A stretch of 45,886 nt of DNA, from assembly GCA_025354565.1 (NCBI GenBank), contig JANXMQ010000017.1, forward strand, positions 1-45,886, written 5' to 3'. Of the stretch, positions 31,037-41,528 are shown in pieces. Numbering within the stretch: position 1 is the stretch's first letter; each line of letters starts with the position of its first letter. This DNA comes from Akkermansiaceae bacterium. Its GTDB lineage: Bacteria > Verrucomicrobiota > Verrucomicrobiia > Verrucomicrobiales > Akkermansiaceae. The translations under genes and the position numbers were made by a program. Under the pieces are notes generated by a model, which saw nothing but the letters and a program-made list of their open reading frames with translations, did not search any database and had not been told where the DNA came from.

Positions 31037-32473
31037 ATGAAACATCAGCAATACTCATTCTCCCCCTCGCAACTCCAGCGTCGCCAATTCATCGGCGGGA
31101 TGCTTGGTGCGGGTGCTTTCTCACTCGCCTCCTCCGCCCGGCTCTTTGGGGCCGCAGCACGCAATGTTCCCGCTAGCGAAAAGGTCAATCTCGCCTGCTG
31201 TGGCATCGGCAACCGCGGCGGTGAAATTATCAAAGCCCTTTATGCCACTGGCCTCTGCAACATCGTCGCCCTCTGCGATACCGACATGGGTGCCCCGCAC
31301 ACTGAAGCCGTCCTAAAGATGTTTCCCAACGTGCCGCGCTTCCAAGATTTCCGCAAGATGTTTGATAAAATGGGCAAGGACATCGATGCCGTGACTGCCG
31401 GTGTCCCGGATTTCTCCCATTTCCCCATTGCCATGCTCGCCATGTCCTTGGGCAAACATGTCTATGTGGAAAAACCCATGGCCCACACCTTCAACGAGGT
31501 GGATCTGATGATGGCCGCTGAGAAAAAATACAAGGTCGCCGCACAGATGGGCAATCAGGGGCACTCGGAAGCCAACTATTTCCAGTTCAAGGCCTGGACC
31601 GAAGCCGGGATCATCAAGAACGTCACGAAAATCACCGCCTTCATGAACAACAGCCGCCGCTGGCACGGCATGAAAGTTGACGGAATCCTCGAGGGCCAAC
31701 CGGTCCCCGCCTCCCTCGACTGGGATACCTGGCTGACCACCTCACAACCCCGGCCATATAACAAAGGCTACATCAACGGCGACTGGCGCTCATGGTTCGA
31801 GTTCGGCAATGGCGCCCTCGGTGACTGGGGAGCACACATCTTCGACACCGCCCATCAATTCCTCAACCTCGGTATTCCCGAAGAAGTGGATTCAGTGCGG
31901 GCGGATGGTCACAGCCCGCTCATTTTCCCCCAAGCCTCCACGCTTGCCTTCAAGTTCCCGAAACGCGGTGATATGCCACCTGTCGAACTCACTTGGTATG
32001 ACGGCGTGGCCAACTTACCTCCGCTGCCCAATAATTTCGGCGAAGCTGTGGTGGACCCTAACATCCCGCCGCCATCCAAGGGAGCGGCCAAATCCAAGGG
32101 CACACCACCCGGCAAGGTCATCTACGGTGAAGGCCTGACCTTCAAGGGCGGCACGCATGGCGCGACCTTGAAAATCATCCCTGAGGAGAAGGCGAAGGAA
32201 ATGGCCTCGAAACTTCCCGAGGTACCAAAAAGTCCGTCCGACCACTTCGCCAATTTCCTGCTCGCTTGCAAGGGTCATGAAAAATGCCGGTCTTCCTTCG
32301 ATATCGCCGGCCCTTTGAGCCAAACCATGGCCCTCGGCGTCATCGCCCAGCGCCTGAATAGCAAGCTGGTTTTCGACCGTGAAACCCGCCAAATCACCAA
32401 CGACAAGATTGCCAACGCACTGCTGGTTGGTCCACCGCCACGGCAAGGCTGGGAACAGTATTACAAGCTGTGA
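31037..32473 (+). CDS. Tat-exported Gfo/Idh/MocA family oxidoreductase
   Basis: This 478-residue protein starts with a twin-arginine signal (QRRQFIGGMLGAGAFSLASS, residues about 14-33), so it folds with NAD(P) in the cytoplasm and is exported. The Rossmann domain starts at VNLACCGIGNRGGEIIKALY (about 50-70). The conserved EKPMAHTFNEVDLM (Lys of EKP near 151) is the family's catalytic and cofactor motif. The C-terminal beta domain carries GNGALGDWGAHIFD and AVVDPNIPPP. This class is abundant in Verrucomicrobia and Planctomycetes and acts on sugars or sugar derivatives; the substrate cannot be named. It appears monocistronic. Confidence 0.9.
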   Translation: MKHQQYSFSPSQLQRRQFIGGMLGAGAFSLASSARLFGAAARNVPASEKVNLACCGIGNRGGEIIKALYATGLCNIVALCDTDMGAPHTEAVLKMFPNVPRFQDFRKMFDKMGKDIDAVTAGVPDFSHFPIAMLAMSLGKHVYVEKPMAHTFNEVDLMMAAEKKYKVAAQMGNQGHSEANYFQFKAWTEAGIIKNVTKITAFMNNSRRWHGMKVDGILEGQPVPASLDWDTWLTTSQPRPYNKGYINGDWRSWFEFGNGALGDWGAHIFDTAHQFLNLGIPEEVDSVRADGHSPLIFPQASTLAFKFPKRGDMPPVELTWYDGVANLPPLPNNFGEAVVDPNIPPPSKGAAKSKGTPPGKVIYGEGLTFKGGTHGATLKIIPEEKAKEMASKLPEVPKSPSDHFANFLLACKGHEKCRSSFDIAGPLSQTMALGVIAQRLNSKLVFDRETRQITNDKIANALLVGPPPRQGWEQYYKL

Positions 32474-32531
32474 CCACTCTGGATGCGCGATTCCTGCAAG
32501 CTCCGCGCATGGCAATAACACCCACGTCCGT

Positions 32532-32554
32532 CCCTTCCGGCCTGTTCCGAAGGG
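32532..32554 (+). terminator. Candidate terminator after the oxidoreductase gene
   Basis: CCCTTC (32532-32537) and GAAGGG (32549-32554) form a 6-bp stem, extended by an imperfect inner pairing, and TTGTTTTATT begins 8 nt later. It lies 59 nt after the stop. It is a weak rho-independent candidate because the T-run is displaced. Confidence 0.35.
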
Positions 32555-32669
32555 GCCATACTTGTTTTATTAATCCATCTTGCTATGAGTCTTGCGCTGA
32601 CGGCATATTGTTAGATTCAGTCCGCTTGTGGTGGTCGGTGGACCAATAGCCCGTGGACCACGTTTCCCC

Positions 32670-33776
32670 ATGCCCACCCGATTCCTCATCGCCCCGGATA
32701 AATTCAAGGGATCGCTATCTGCATCAGATGCGGCGACAGCGATCGCGGCAGGCATCCACTGCAAATATCCTGACGCTGTGTGCGACCTCTGCCCAATTGC
32801 GGATGGTGGCGAAGGGTTTATGACAACCCTGAAACTGCCGCTTCAAGGGAAATGGATCTCCTGCCCCGCTGTCGATGCTCTCGGTCGCTCTATCACCAGT
32901 CGCTATGTTCTAGCGGATACCCCGCAAGGCCCGACAGCCATTCTCGAAATGGCGGAAACCGCAGGACTGTGGCGGCTGGCAGCCAGCGATTACGATCCCC
33001 TCCGCGCAACGACCCGAGGCCCGGGAATGCAGATCGCCGACGCCATTTCCCAGCACGCCGTTTCACGCATCATTCTCGGCATCGGCGGCAGTGCAACCAA
33101 CGACGCCGGCTGCGGCATGGCAGCGGCGCTTGGCATCCTTTTCCTCGATGAAAATGGGAAGAATGTCGATCCAATCCCGGCAAATCTAATCGCAGTTAGA
33201 GAAATTATTCCTAACTCATCCCTAACTCTGCCGGAAATCATCGCCGCCTGTGACGTGGACAATCCGCTACTCGGCCCACGCGGGGCCACCGCAGTTTTCT
33301 CCACTCAAAAAGGTGCCAGCGCCGAAGCTCAAATCACTCTGGAAGCCGCGCTTGCCCACCTCGTCGCTGTTAGCGGTGGCCGGGCGGCCGCACTCGTTCC
33401 TGGCTCGGGTGCCGCAGGTGGCCTCGGCTTCGGGCTGCTGCATTTCGCAAAGGCGAAGCTACTCCCCGGATTCGATCTGTTAGCCAAACTGCTGGGCTTG
33501 AAATCCCGGATTCTCGCCGCCGATCATGTCATCACCGGGGAGGGGTCGCTCGACCACCAAAGCCTCGCCGGCAAAGGCCCAGTCGCGCTCGCCCGCCTCG
33601 CCCGGAGTCTGGCCGTTCCCGTGACCGCCTTCTGTGGCCACGCCGATGCAGAGGCCCGCCAAAGTCGTATTTTCCAAGGCCTCCACGCACTAACAGACAC
33701 CGGCCTGCCTCTGGCAAACTTACTCGCCCGTGCTGGGCCGCTGCTCACCGAAATGGTCGCGAATTCCAATTTATGA
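32670..33776 (+). CDS. glxK: Glycerate kinase (GlxK/GarK type)
   Basis: This 368-residue glycerate 2-kinase of the GarK/GlxK family phosphorylates D-glycerate in glycerate/glyoxylate metabolism. Signatures are FLIAPDKFKGSLSASDAATA (residues 4-23), CPIADGGEGFMTTL near 44-57, LGIGGSATNDAGCGMAAALG near 138-157, and ITGEGSLDHQSLAGKGPVAL near 289-308. The ATG at 32670 begins directly at the domain; the 32628 start adds 14 unrelated residues. The stop overlaps the cupin gene start as ATGA. The glxK versus garK symbol is conventional here. Confidence 0.9.
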   Translation: MPTRFLIAPDKFKGSLSASDAATAIAAGIHCKYPDAVCDLCPIADGGEGFMTTLKLPLQGKWISCPAVDALGRSITSRYVLADTPQGPTAILEMAETAGLWRLAASDYDPLRATTRGPGMQIADAISQHAVSRIILGIGGSATNDAGCGMAAALGILFLDENGKNVDPIPANLIAVREIIPNSSLTLPEIIAACDVDNPLLGPRGATAVFSTQKGASAEAQITLEAALAHLVAVSGGRAAALVPGSGAAGGLGFGLLHFAKAKLLPGFDLLAKLLGLKSRILAADHVITGEGSLDHQSLAGKGPVALARLARSLAVPVTAFCGHADAEARQSRIFQGLHALTDTGLPLANLLARAGPLLTEMVANSNL

Positions 33777-34174
33777 AAACCCCATTCATCACCGAAACCG
33801 AGGCGATGTTGGAAGACTTCAAGGGCCGCACAAACTACTGGCTGTGCCGTCCGGAAATCACCAACGCCAAAGACCTCCAAATCTGCCGCGCCGTGCTGCC
33901 CGCCGGCGAGGGGCATAATTTCCACCATCACCCCGAGTTGGAAGAAGCGATCTATGTCCTCGCAGGCGAGGTGGAACAATGGGTCGGCACTGAAGTGCGA
34001 AAGCTCAAGGTCGGCGAGGTCGCGCACATGGCCCCCGGCGTGATACACGCCACCTTCAACACCAGCGACCAAGACGCGGTGATCCTCGCCATCCTCTCGC
34101 CCGGCACCGCGACCGGTCCCTTTCTGATCGACGTGAGTAACGAGGAGCCTTGGGCGTCCCTGCGGCGTATCTGA
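33773..34174 (+). CDS. Single-domain cupin protein
   Basis: This 133-residue cytoplasmic protein has one cupin barrel. Motif 1 is GHNFHHHPELEEAIYVLAGE (three His and a Glu ligand, residues about 47-66) and motif 2 is HMAPGVIHATFN (His near 88). The metal ligands are intact, so it probably binds Fe, Mn or Zn. It is coupled by a 4-nt overlap to glycerate kinase, suggesting a role with a small hydroxy-acid or sugar substrate (isomerase or dioxygenase-like), but this is inference. Confidence 0.8.
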   Translation: MKTPFITETEAMLEDFKGRTNYWLCRPEITNAKDLQICRAVLPAGEGHNFHHHPELEEAIYVLAGEVEQWVGTEVRKLKVGEVAHMAPGVIHATFNTSDQDAVILAILSPGTATGPFLIDVSNEEPWASLRRI

Positions 34175-34259
34175 TCAAGCAAGCGCGGCGGATTTCCGGC
34201 ATTCAGGCCCATTCCGCTTGCCCTCACGGCCCGGCGTCCTAGCATCCACCGTTTGCCCC

Positions 34260-37200
34260 ATGAATCGCATTTTCGTCGAAAAAAAAGCCGGACACCAAGC
34301 CGAGTCCCGCCATTTATTGCATGCTCTCCATGAGTCGCTCTCGCTAACCGGCCTCACTGGCGTGCGGATTGTCCAGCGCTATGACATCGATGGGCTAACA
34401 GACACAAAGTTCGCTGCTGCCGTCCACCTGATCCTATCCGAGTCACAAGTCGATGCCATTTCCCAGACCCTCTCGATCAGTGCAAATGAAACCGCATTCG
34501 CTGTCGAGTTTCTACCCGGCCAGTTCGACCAGCGAGCCGACTCTGCCGCCCAATGCGTCCAAATCCTCACCGGCAAGGAGCGTCCGCAGGTATCTTCCGC
34601 GAAGGTCATCGTGCTTACCGGAAATCTAACATTCGATGAACTCCAACGGGTGAAATCCTACGTCATTAACGCCGTCGATTCCCACGAAGTCCCCGTAGCG
34701 GCGGTTTCCAACCGCCAAGCCCCCTCCACCCCGCCCGATGTTCAAATTCTTACCGGTTTCGCATCCGAAAATCCCACGGAAATCCGCGCCCGCCTCGGCC
34801 TCGCCATGTCCGAGGCCGATGTCGCCTTCTGCCAAACCTATTTCCGCGATGAGGAAAAACGCGCCCCCAGTCTCACCGAAATCCGTATGTTGGACACTTA
34901 CTGGTCCGATCACTGCCGTCACACCACTTTCCTAACAGCCATCGAGGACGTCACCTTCGACGCCGGCACCGAACCCGTCCAACGCGCTTGGCAAACCTAT
35001 CTCGCCACCCGTGAAAAACTCGACCGCAACGACAAACCCATCACCCTGATGGACATCGCCCTCATCGGCATGCGCGAACTCCGCGCCTCTGGCGAACTCG
35101 ACAACCTCGAAGTCTCCGAGGAAGTCAACGCTGCCTCCATCGTTGTCCCCGTTGAAATATTCCAACCATCAACCCTCAACTCTCAACCATCAACATCTTC
35201 TGAAGAGTGGCTCGTTATGTTCAAGAACGAGACCCACAACCACCCCACCGAGATCGAACCCTTCGGCGGGGCCGCCACCTGCCTCGGCGGTTGCATCCGG
35301 GATCCTCTATCAGGCCGTTCTTACGTCTATCAGGCCATGCGCGTCACCGGTGCTGGCAATCCTCTAACACCATTTTCCGCAACCCTCCCTGGCAAACTCC
35401 CGCAGAAAAAAATCTGCCAGGTCGCCGCCAAAGGCTACGCGTCTTATGGCAACCAAATCGGCCTCGCCACCGGCCAAGTCGCGGAAATCTATCACCCGGG
35501 CTACGTCGCCAAGCGCCTTGAAATCGGAGCTGTCGTGGCCGCCGCCCCGCGCGCTCAAGTGTTTCGCGGCACCCCCGCCCCCGGCGATGTGATCCTACTG
35601 ATCGGCGGCCGCACCGGTCGCGACGGCGTCGGCGGCGCCACCGGCTCCTCCAAGGAACACACCGACACCGCCCTCGAAAACTCCGCCGAGGTCCAAAAAG
35701 GCGACGCCCCCACCGAGCGCAAGATCCAGCGCCTTTTCCGCAATCCAGAACTCACCCGCAAAATCAAAATTTGCAACGACTTCGGTGCCGGCGGCATCTC
35801 CGTCGCCATTGGCGAAATCGCGCCCTCGTTAGAAATCAACCTCGATGCTGTTGCCAAGAAATACGACGGCCTCGACGGCACGGAACTCGCGATTTCCGAA
35901 TCCCAGGAACGCATGGCCGTCTGTGTTGACGCCTCAGAAATCGCGTGGTTCATCGCCGAGGCCGACAAGGAAAACCTCGAGTGCAATCACGTCGCCAACG
36001 TCACCGACACAGGCCGCCTGATCATGACCTGGCGTGGCAAAACCATCGTCAATTTATCCCGCGCCTTCCTCGACACCAACGGCGTCCAGCAAAGCGCTAA
36101 AGTCCACGTCGCCGCTTCTGCTCTTGCTCCCAGTGCTTGCGCCTCACGCCTCACGGATCACCTGTCCTCCCTCAACATCTGCTCCCAAAAAGGCCTCGGC
36201 GAAATCTTCGACGGCTCGGTCGGCGCGGGCACCGTCCTCTGGCCCTTCGGCGGAGAAAAGCAGCTCACCCCGCCCGATGCGATGGTCGCGAAGCTACCGT
36301 TGCTAGCAGGCGAAACCGACACCTGCACCTATATGAGCTGGGGCTTCGATCCCTATCTATCCGAAAAATCCCCCTTCCACGGTGCCGTTTATGCCGTCAC
36401 CGAAGCCGTCTGCAAGGCCGTTGCCGCGGGTGCCCGGCTCACCGACATTCGTCTGACGCTTCAGGAATATTTCCCAAGACTCGGTAACGACCCGAAACGC
36501 TGGGGCCTGCCCTTCGCGGCACTGTTAGGAGCCTTTCACGCCCAACACGCGCTGCGCCTCGCCGCCATTGGCGGCAAGGATTCCATGTCCGGCTCCTTCA
36601 ACGAACTCGACGTCCCGCCGACTCTCGTTGCCTTCGCCCTCGCCCCCGGAAAAGCCAGCCTCGCACTCTCACCGGAGTTTAAAAAATCCGGCTCGACCAT
36701 CTCCCTGATAGAAATTCCACGCGATGCCGACCAGCTCCCGGATTTTGAAAAACTCAAACAAGTCGCCGCCGATCTCCACGCCCTCAACCAATCTGGCAAA
36801 CTCCTCTCGCTCCACCACATCGGCCAAGCCGGCCTCGCCGCAGCCCTCGCGAAAATGGCCTTCGGCAATCACCTCGGATTCTTCCCCTCTTCCTCTGGAT
36901 TCTGGACTCTCGGTTCTGAACTCTTCCAAGAACGCTACTTCAATTTCCTCATCGAACACACCGAAGATCTCCCCTCATCTCTCGACGCAAAAATCATCGG
37001 CCAAACCACCACCGCCCCGACACTCACCCTCAATGGCGAGTCACATTCCCTAACCGATCTCTATCAGGCATGGTCCGGGACCCTCGAATCGATCTACCCA
37101 ACCAAGCCCGAGGATTGCCAATTGGAGATTGATGATTGTCAATTGCAAGAGCCAGCCATCCCGACAGTCTCCCCAATCACAAATCGCAAATCCTCAATCG

Positions 37201-38000
37201 CAAATCCCAAAATCCTCATCCCCGCCTTCCCCGGCACCAACAGCGAATACGACTCCGCCAAAGCCTTCCGCGAGGCCGGAGCCGATGCCGAGATTCTGGT
37301 GTTTAGAAATCTAACGTCAAAGCACATCGAGGAATCCCTAACACTGCTAGCCGCACAAATCCGCAGCTCGCAGATTTTAATGTTCCCCGGTGGTTTCAGC
37401 GCGGGCGACGAACCCGATGGCTCCGCGAAATTCATTGCCACCATTATTCGCAGCCCCCGCGTTGCCGATGCCATCATGGATCTCCTGAAAAACCGCGACG
37501 GACTCATCCTCGGCATTTGCAACGGCTTCCAAGCTCTCGTCAAAACCGGCCTCGTGCCTTACGGCGAAATCCGTGACGCCACCGCCGATGCCCCCACGCT
37601 CGTCCACAACGCCATCGGCCGCCACATTTCCTGCTACGCCCGCACCCGCATCGTCAGCACACTCTCGCCATGGTTTGCTAACAGCGAAATCGGCGAAATC
37701 CACCGCATCCCGGTTTCACACGGTGAGGGGAAATTTCACGCCTCCGCCGCAGTCATTGCGGAACTCGCCGCCAGCGGCCAGATCGCCACCCAGTATTGCG
37801 ACGAAAATGGTGTCCCCTCCATGGACATCACCATCAACCCGAATGGCTCACTCGCCGCCATCGAAGGCATCACCAGCCCCTGTGGTCGCATTTTCGGAAA
37901 AATGGCCCACACCGAGCGCGCTGGCAAACTCGTCGCCAAAAACATTCCCGGCAATCAACATCAGCCGATCTTTGCCGCGGGGGTTTCGTATTTCAAATGA
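34260..38000 (+). CDS. purL: Phosphoribosylformylglycinamidine synthase, large single-chain form
   Basis: This 1246-residue enzyme makes FGAM from FGAR, glutamine and ATP in purine synthesis. An N-terminal PurS-like part (1-150) precedes the linker and two tandem AIRS-like domains (LDTYWSDHCRHTTF near 217; FKNETHNHPTEIEPFGGAAT near 322; GGRTGRDGVGGATGSS near 446; GGKDSMSGSFNEL near 777). The C-terminal class I glutaminase has Cys1087 in LGICNGFQALVKTG and a His in SHGEGKFHA. The start ATG 34260 (MNRIFVEKKAG) is chosen over 34218, which adds a Pro-rich leader. Two in-frame low-complexity insertions (see repeats) sit in surface loops. It is monocistronic. Confidence 0.95.
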   Translation: MNRIFVEKKAGHQAESRHLLHALHESLSLTGLTGVRIVQRYDIDGLTDTKFAAAVHLILSESQVDAISQTLSISANETAFAVEFLPGQFDQRADSAAQCVQILTGKERPQVSSAKVIVLTGNLTFDELQRVKSYVINAVDSHEVPVAAVSNRQAPSTPPDVQILTGFASENPTEIRARLGLAMSEADVAFCQTYFRDEEKRAPSLTEIRMLDTYWSDHCRHTTFLTAIEDVTFDAGTEPVQRAWQTYLATREKLDRNDKPITLMDIALIGMRELRASGELDNLEVSEEVNAASIVVPVEIFQPSTLNSQPSTSSEEWLVMFKNETHNHPTEIEPFGGAATCLGGCIRDPLSGRSYVYQAMRVTGAGNPLTPFSATLPGKLPQKKICQVAAKGYASYGNQIGLATGQVAEIYHPGYVAKRLEIGAVVAAAPRAQVFRGTPAPGDVILLIGGRTGRDGVGGATGSSKEHTDTALENSAEVQKGDAPTERKIQRLFRNPELTRKIKICNDFGAGGISVAIGEIAPSLEINLDAVAKKYDGLDGTELAISESQERMAVCVDASEIAWFIAEADKENLECNHVANVTDTGRLIMTWRGKTIVNLSRAFLDTNGVQQSAKVHVAASALAPSACASRLTDHLSSLNICSQKGLGEIFDGSVGAGTVLWPFGGEKQLTPPDAMVAKLPLLAGETDTCTYMSWGFDPYLSEKSPFHGAVYAVTEAVCKAVAAGARLTDIRLTLQEYFPRLGNDPKRWGLPFAALLGAFHAQHALRLAAIGGKDSMSGSFNELDVPPTLVAFALAPGKASLALSPEFKKSGSTISLIEIPRDADQLPDFEKLKQVAADLHALNQSGKLLSLHHIGQAGLAAALAKMAFGNHLGFFPSSSGFWTLGSELFQERYFNFLIEHTEDLPSSLDAKIIGQTTTAPTLTLNGESHSLTDLYQAWSGTLESIYPTKPEDCQLEIDDCQLQEPAIPTVSPITNRKSSIANPKILIPAFPGTNSEYDSAKAFREAGADAEILVFRNLTSKHIEESLTLLAAQIRSSQILMFPGGFSAGDEPDGSAKFIATIIRSPRVADAIMDLLKNRDGLILGICNGFQALVKTGLVPYGEIRDATADAPTLVHNAIGRHISCYARTRIVSTLSPWFANSEIGEIHRIPVSHGEGKFHASAAVIAELAASGQIATQYCDENGVPSMDITINPNGSLAAIEGITSPCGRIFGKMAHTERAGKLVAKNIPGNQHQPIFAAGVSYFK
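35163..35197 (+). repeat. In-frame short repeat insertion in purL (site 1)
   Basis: CAACCATCAACCCTCAACTC followed by TCAACCATCAACATC is a (C)TCAAC-type repeat giving the peptide QPSTLNSQPSTS. It interrupts purL just before the highly conserved EEWLVMFKNETHNHP. The A/T content and repeat character differ from the surrounding codons. Confidence 0.6.
37113..37207 (+). repeat. In-frame repeat insertion in purL (site 2)
   Basis: GATTGCCAATTG (37113) recurs as GATTGTCAATTG (37134), and AATCGCAAATCC occurs at 37182-37193 and 37196-37207 (period 14). The left half is GATTG-rich and the right half CAATC-rich, so the element is palindrome-like overall. It encodes about 32 residues in the linker between the synthetase and glutaminase domains of PurL. 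Confidence 0.7.
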
Positions 38001-38074
38001 ACGTTGACGGTTTTGATTGCCAGCGGGACGGACTCCCGAAAGAGTTCCCCAGCCTTGAATCCGAATAGACCCAC

Positions 38075-38869
38075 ATGATCGTCGTCGCCATCGCCAATCA
38101 AAAAGGCGGCGTGGGTAAAACCACCACCGCCCTCAACCTCTCCGCCGCGCTCGCGCTGCGGGGCCAGCGTGTGCTGCTGATCGATCTGGACCCGCAGGCG
38201 AACTGCACCAGCGGCCTCGGTATCGAAGCCCCGGATGGCAGCAGCATGTATCCGGTGTTGATGAATGAGGCGACCGTGCATCAGCAAATTTTACCCACCG
38301 GTCGGGAAAATCTGTCCTTGGTCCCCTCGGAAATGGACCTTGCCGGAGTGGAAATCGAGCTTGCCCGCAGTGACGACCACCTGACGCGGCTGCGGAAAAT
38401 CCTCCAGGGTCTCAAGCCCAACGACCTTTTTGAATACTGCATTCTCGACACCCCACCCTCGCTGGGAGTGCTGATGACCTCGGCGCTGGCGGCGGCGGAT
38501 GAAATCCTGATCCCGCTCCAGTGCGAGTGGTTCGGACTGGAGGGTTTGGCGAAAATCGTGCATATCATCGACCAAATCCGTGGCTCGGATGCAAATCCCG
38601 GGATCAAGCTGGAGGGGATTCTGATGACGATGTATGATGGCCGGACCCTGCTCTCGCGGCAGGTGGTGGACGAGGTGGCAAAGTTTTTCCCAGACCAAAT
38701 GTACACGACGATGATTCCGCGGACCATCCGCCTCGGCGAAGCACCCAGCTACGGGAAGTCGATTTTCGAGCACGACGGCACCGGACTAGGGGCTCAGGCT
38801 TACGGTGCGATGGCGGATGAATTCCTCACGCGCCATGCGGCGGTCGGGCCATTGCTCGCGACACATTGA
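38075..38869 (+). CDS. parA: ParA/Soj chromosome partitioning ATPase
   Basis: This 264-residue Walker-type ATPase has the deviant P-loop ANQKGGVGKTTTALNL at residues 7-22 (both signature lysines present), LLIDLDPQANCTSGLG (Walker A' Asp near 40) and the Walker B region CILDTPPSLGVL. Length matches Soj-type chromosomal ParA, which works with ParB and parS. ParB is not in the window, which is unusual since the two are often adjacent. It starts 74 nt after purL and may have its own promoter. Confidence 0.92.
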   Translation: MIVVAIANQKGGVGKTTTALNLSAALALRGQRVLLIDLDPQANCTSGLGIEAPDGSSMYPVLMNEATVHQQILPTGRENLSLVPSEMDLAGVEIELARSDDHLTRLRKILQGLKPNDLFEYCILDTPPSLGVLMTSALAAADEILIPLQCEWFGLEGLAKIVHIIDQIRGSDANPGIKLEGILMTMYDGRTLLSRQVVDEVAKFFPDQMYTTMIPRTIRLGEAPSYGKSIFEHDGTGLGAQAYGAMADEFLTRHAAVGPLLATH

Positions 38870-39080
38870 TTCTGACTGCGTGGAACAGCGGAGGTGACAG
38901 CGAGGAACACAGATTCCCGCTTGACCTTGAGGCGGCGAATGATGACTTTCACCCATTCTCTAGCTACCGCCCGCCGTCCGTTCCATTTCCATCGGGATTT
39001 CCCGTCTGGAAAATTTCGGCGTCTAGCAGCCAGAGAGACTCGCAATTTTCCCACTTACTCTTTTATTTTCAACACCATCC

Positions 39081-40109
<1,029 letters not shown>

Positions 40110-40121
40110 GCCACCCCGGCC

Positions 40122-40934
40122 ATGAAGCCGCTCAATCTCATCGCCCTGCTGCTCTTCCTCGGAGGTGCCGTCTGGGCGTTTACGCAAAGTGAACGAGGCG
40201 TCCGCGAAATGCAGGGTCTGTATTACTCCGCGATGGGGCCGTTTTTGAAATCTGGCTCAAAAATGGAAACCGAAGCCCGCGCATTTCTAACGGAAACTCG
40301 GCACTCGAAAGAACTCGAGGTCGAACTCAGTGCCGTCCAAGGCGAACTCGGCCGCCTGCGCATCATTGGCTCGCGGGTCCGGGACTTGGAAAACGAAAAC
40401 GACCGGCTGCGTCATGCGTTGGATTATAAAAAGGCCACCCACTTCGATGTGGTTCCCGCCCAAGTGATCCGCCGCCAACCGACGACCTGGTGGCAGACGG
40501 TGGACATCGACGCTGGCGAGGAGCGTGGCATCGGTACCCAGCTCGCGGTGCTTTCCAGCGATGGCTTGGTCGGCAAAATCGATCGGATTTACAAGGACCA
40601 GAACCGCTCGTCCGTGCTTCTTCTAACCGACGAGAAATGCCAAGTCTCCGCGCGGGTCGAGGGCTCTCCGGAAGTCGGCATCCTGAGCGGTCAGCGCGGA
40701 CGTTTTGATGGCAACCCGTTGTTAAGATTGAGATTTTTATCCACCGAGGCCACGCTCCGCCCTGGGCTGCGCGTGTTCACCACCGGCCGCGGCGGCATCT
40801 TCCAAGCGAACATTTTACTTGGAGAAATCGTCTCCGTCGAAAAAGGCGCACTGGATTCCGAAGCTCTCGTCAAACCGTCGGTGAACTTCGCGGATCTGGG
40901 TACGGTATTTGTCGTACTCTCCGCAGATCCCTGA
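40122..40934 (+). CDS. mreC: MreC, rod-shape determining protein
   Basis: This 270-residue bitopic inner membrane protein has a membrane helix at residues 5-20 (IALLLFLGGAVWAF), a coiled coil at about 62-98 (ELEVELSAVQGELGRLRIIG), and two beta barrel domains with the family signature DIDAGEERGIGTQLAVLSSD near 126-145 and GLRVFTTGRGGIF near 220. It is the periplasmic scaffold of the elongasome. It starts 12 nt after mreB. Confidence 0.9.
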   Translation: MKPLNLIALLLFLGGAVWAFTQSERGVREMQGLYYSAMGPFLKSGSKMETEARAFLTETRHSKELEVELSAVQGELGRLRIIGSRVRDLENENDRLRHALDYKKATHFDVVPAQVIRRQPTTWWQTVDIDAGEERGIGTQLAVLSSDGLVGKIDRIYKDQNRSSVLLLTDEKCQVSARVEGSPEVGILSGQRGRFDGNPLLRLRFLSTEATLRPGLRVFTTGRGGIFQANILLGEIVSVEKGALDSEALVKPSVNFADLGTVFVVLSADP

Positions 40935-40940
40935 CCACCC

Positions 40941-41525
40941 GTGATCCGATACTCGTTCATCACCATTCTGCTGCTGCTGGCGTCCTTCGTGATCCAGCAG
41001 TTCCTGCCCGCTTTCACCGGGATGCACCAGTCTCGTATTCTGTTAGTCCAATTGGTCTTCCTGTGTTCGGCGGTCACGGTGGAGCAACCGACCATGCTAC
41101 TGTTAGCCTTCGTCGGCGGTTTTTTCTGGGATGCCCATTGTGCCCTCGGCCCGCATGGTGGCGACCCGGAAGTTTATTCCCAACAGGTCGAGTCGCTGCG
41201 CTTCGGCTATTCGATCTTCTTGTTTGCCGCCATGGGCTTTCTCATGCAAGGCATCCAGCCACTTTTTAAACAGGGGAAATGGCACTTCTCCGCGCTGCTC
41301 TCCGGCATCTCGATTTTTCTCTATCTGGCAGCCGAGTATGCCATCATCAACTTCGTGCGCGGGGATTTCGTATTTTCGAAAGCCACCTTCATGCAGATGG
41401 TCTTCACCTCGTTCCTGACCATGTTGTTTTCCCCACTGGTATTCTGGCTGTTGTTCCGCCTCGCCAGCGCCTGCGACCATTCAATTTATCCCGAAGCCGG
41501 CCGCAAGCGCCAGCGGGCATTCTGA
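40941..41525 (+). CDS. mreD: MreD-like rod-shape membrane protein
   Basis: This 194-residue polytopic membrane protein has about five helices: TILLLLASFVIQQFLPA near 8-24, VQLVFLCSAVTVEQPTMLLLAFVGGFFWD near 35-63, IFLFAAMGFLMQGI near 92-105, FSALLSGISIFLYLAAEYAI near 115-134, and MVFTSFLTMLFSPLVFWLLF near 152-171. The start is GTG 40941, 6 nt after mreC. MreD sequences are poorly conserved; assignment relies on topology, length and position between mreC and mrdA. Confidence 0.82.
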   Translation: MIRYSFITILLLLASFVIQQFLPAFTGMHQSRILLVQLVFLCSAVTVEQPTMLLLAFVGGFFWDAHCALGPHGGDPEVYSQQVESLRFGYSIFLFAAMGFLMQGIQPLFKQGKWHFSALLSGISIFLYLAAEYAIINFVRGDFVFSKATFMQMVFTSFLTMLFSPLVFWLLFRLASACDHSIYPEAGRKRQRAF

Positions 41526-41528
41526 CCC

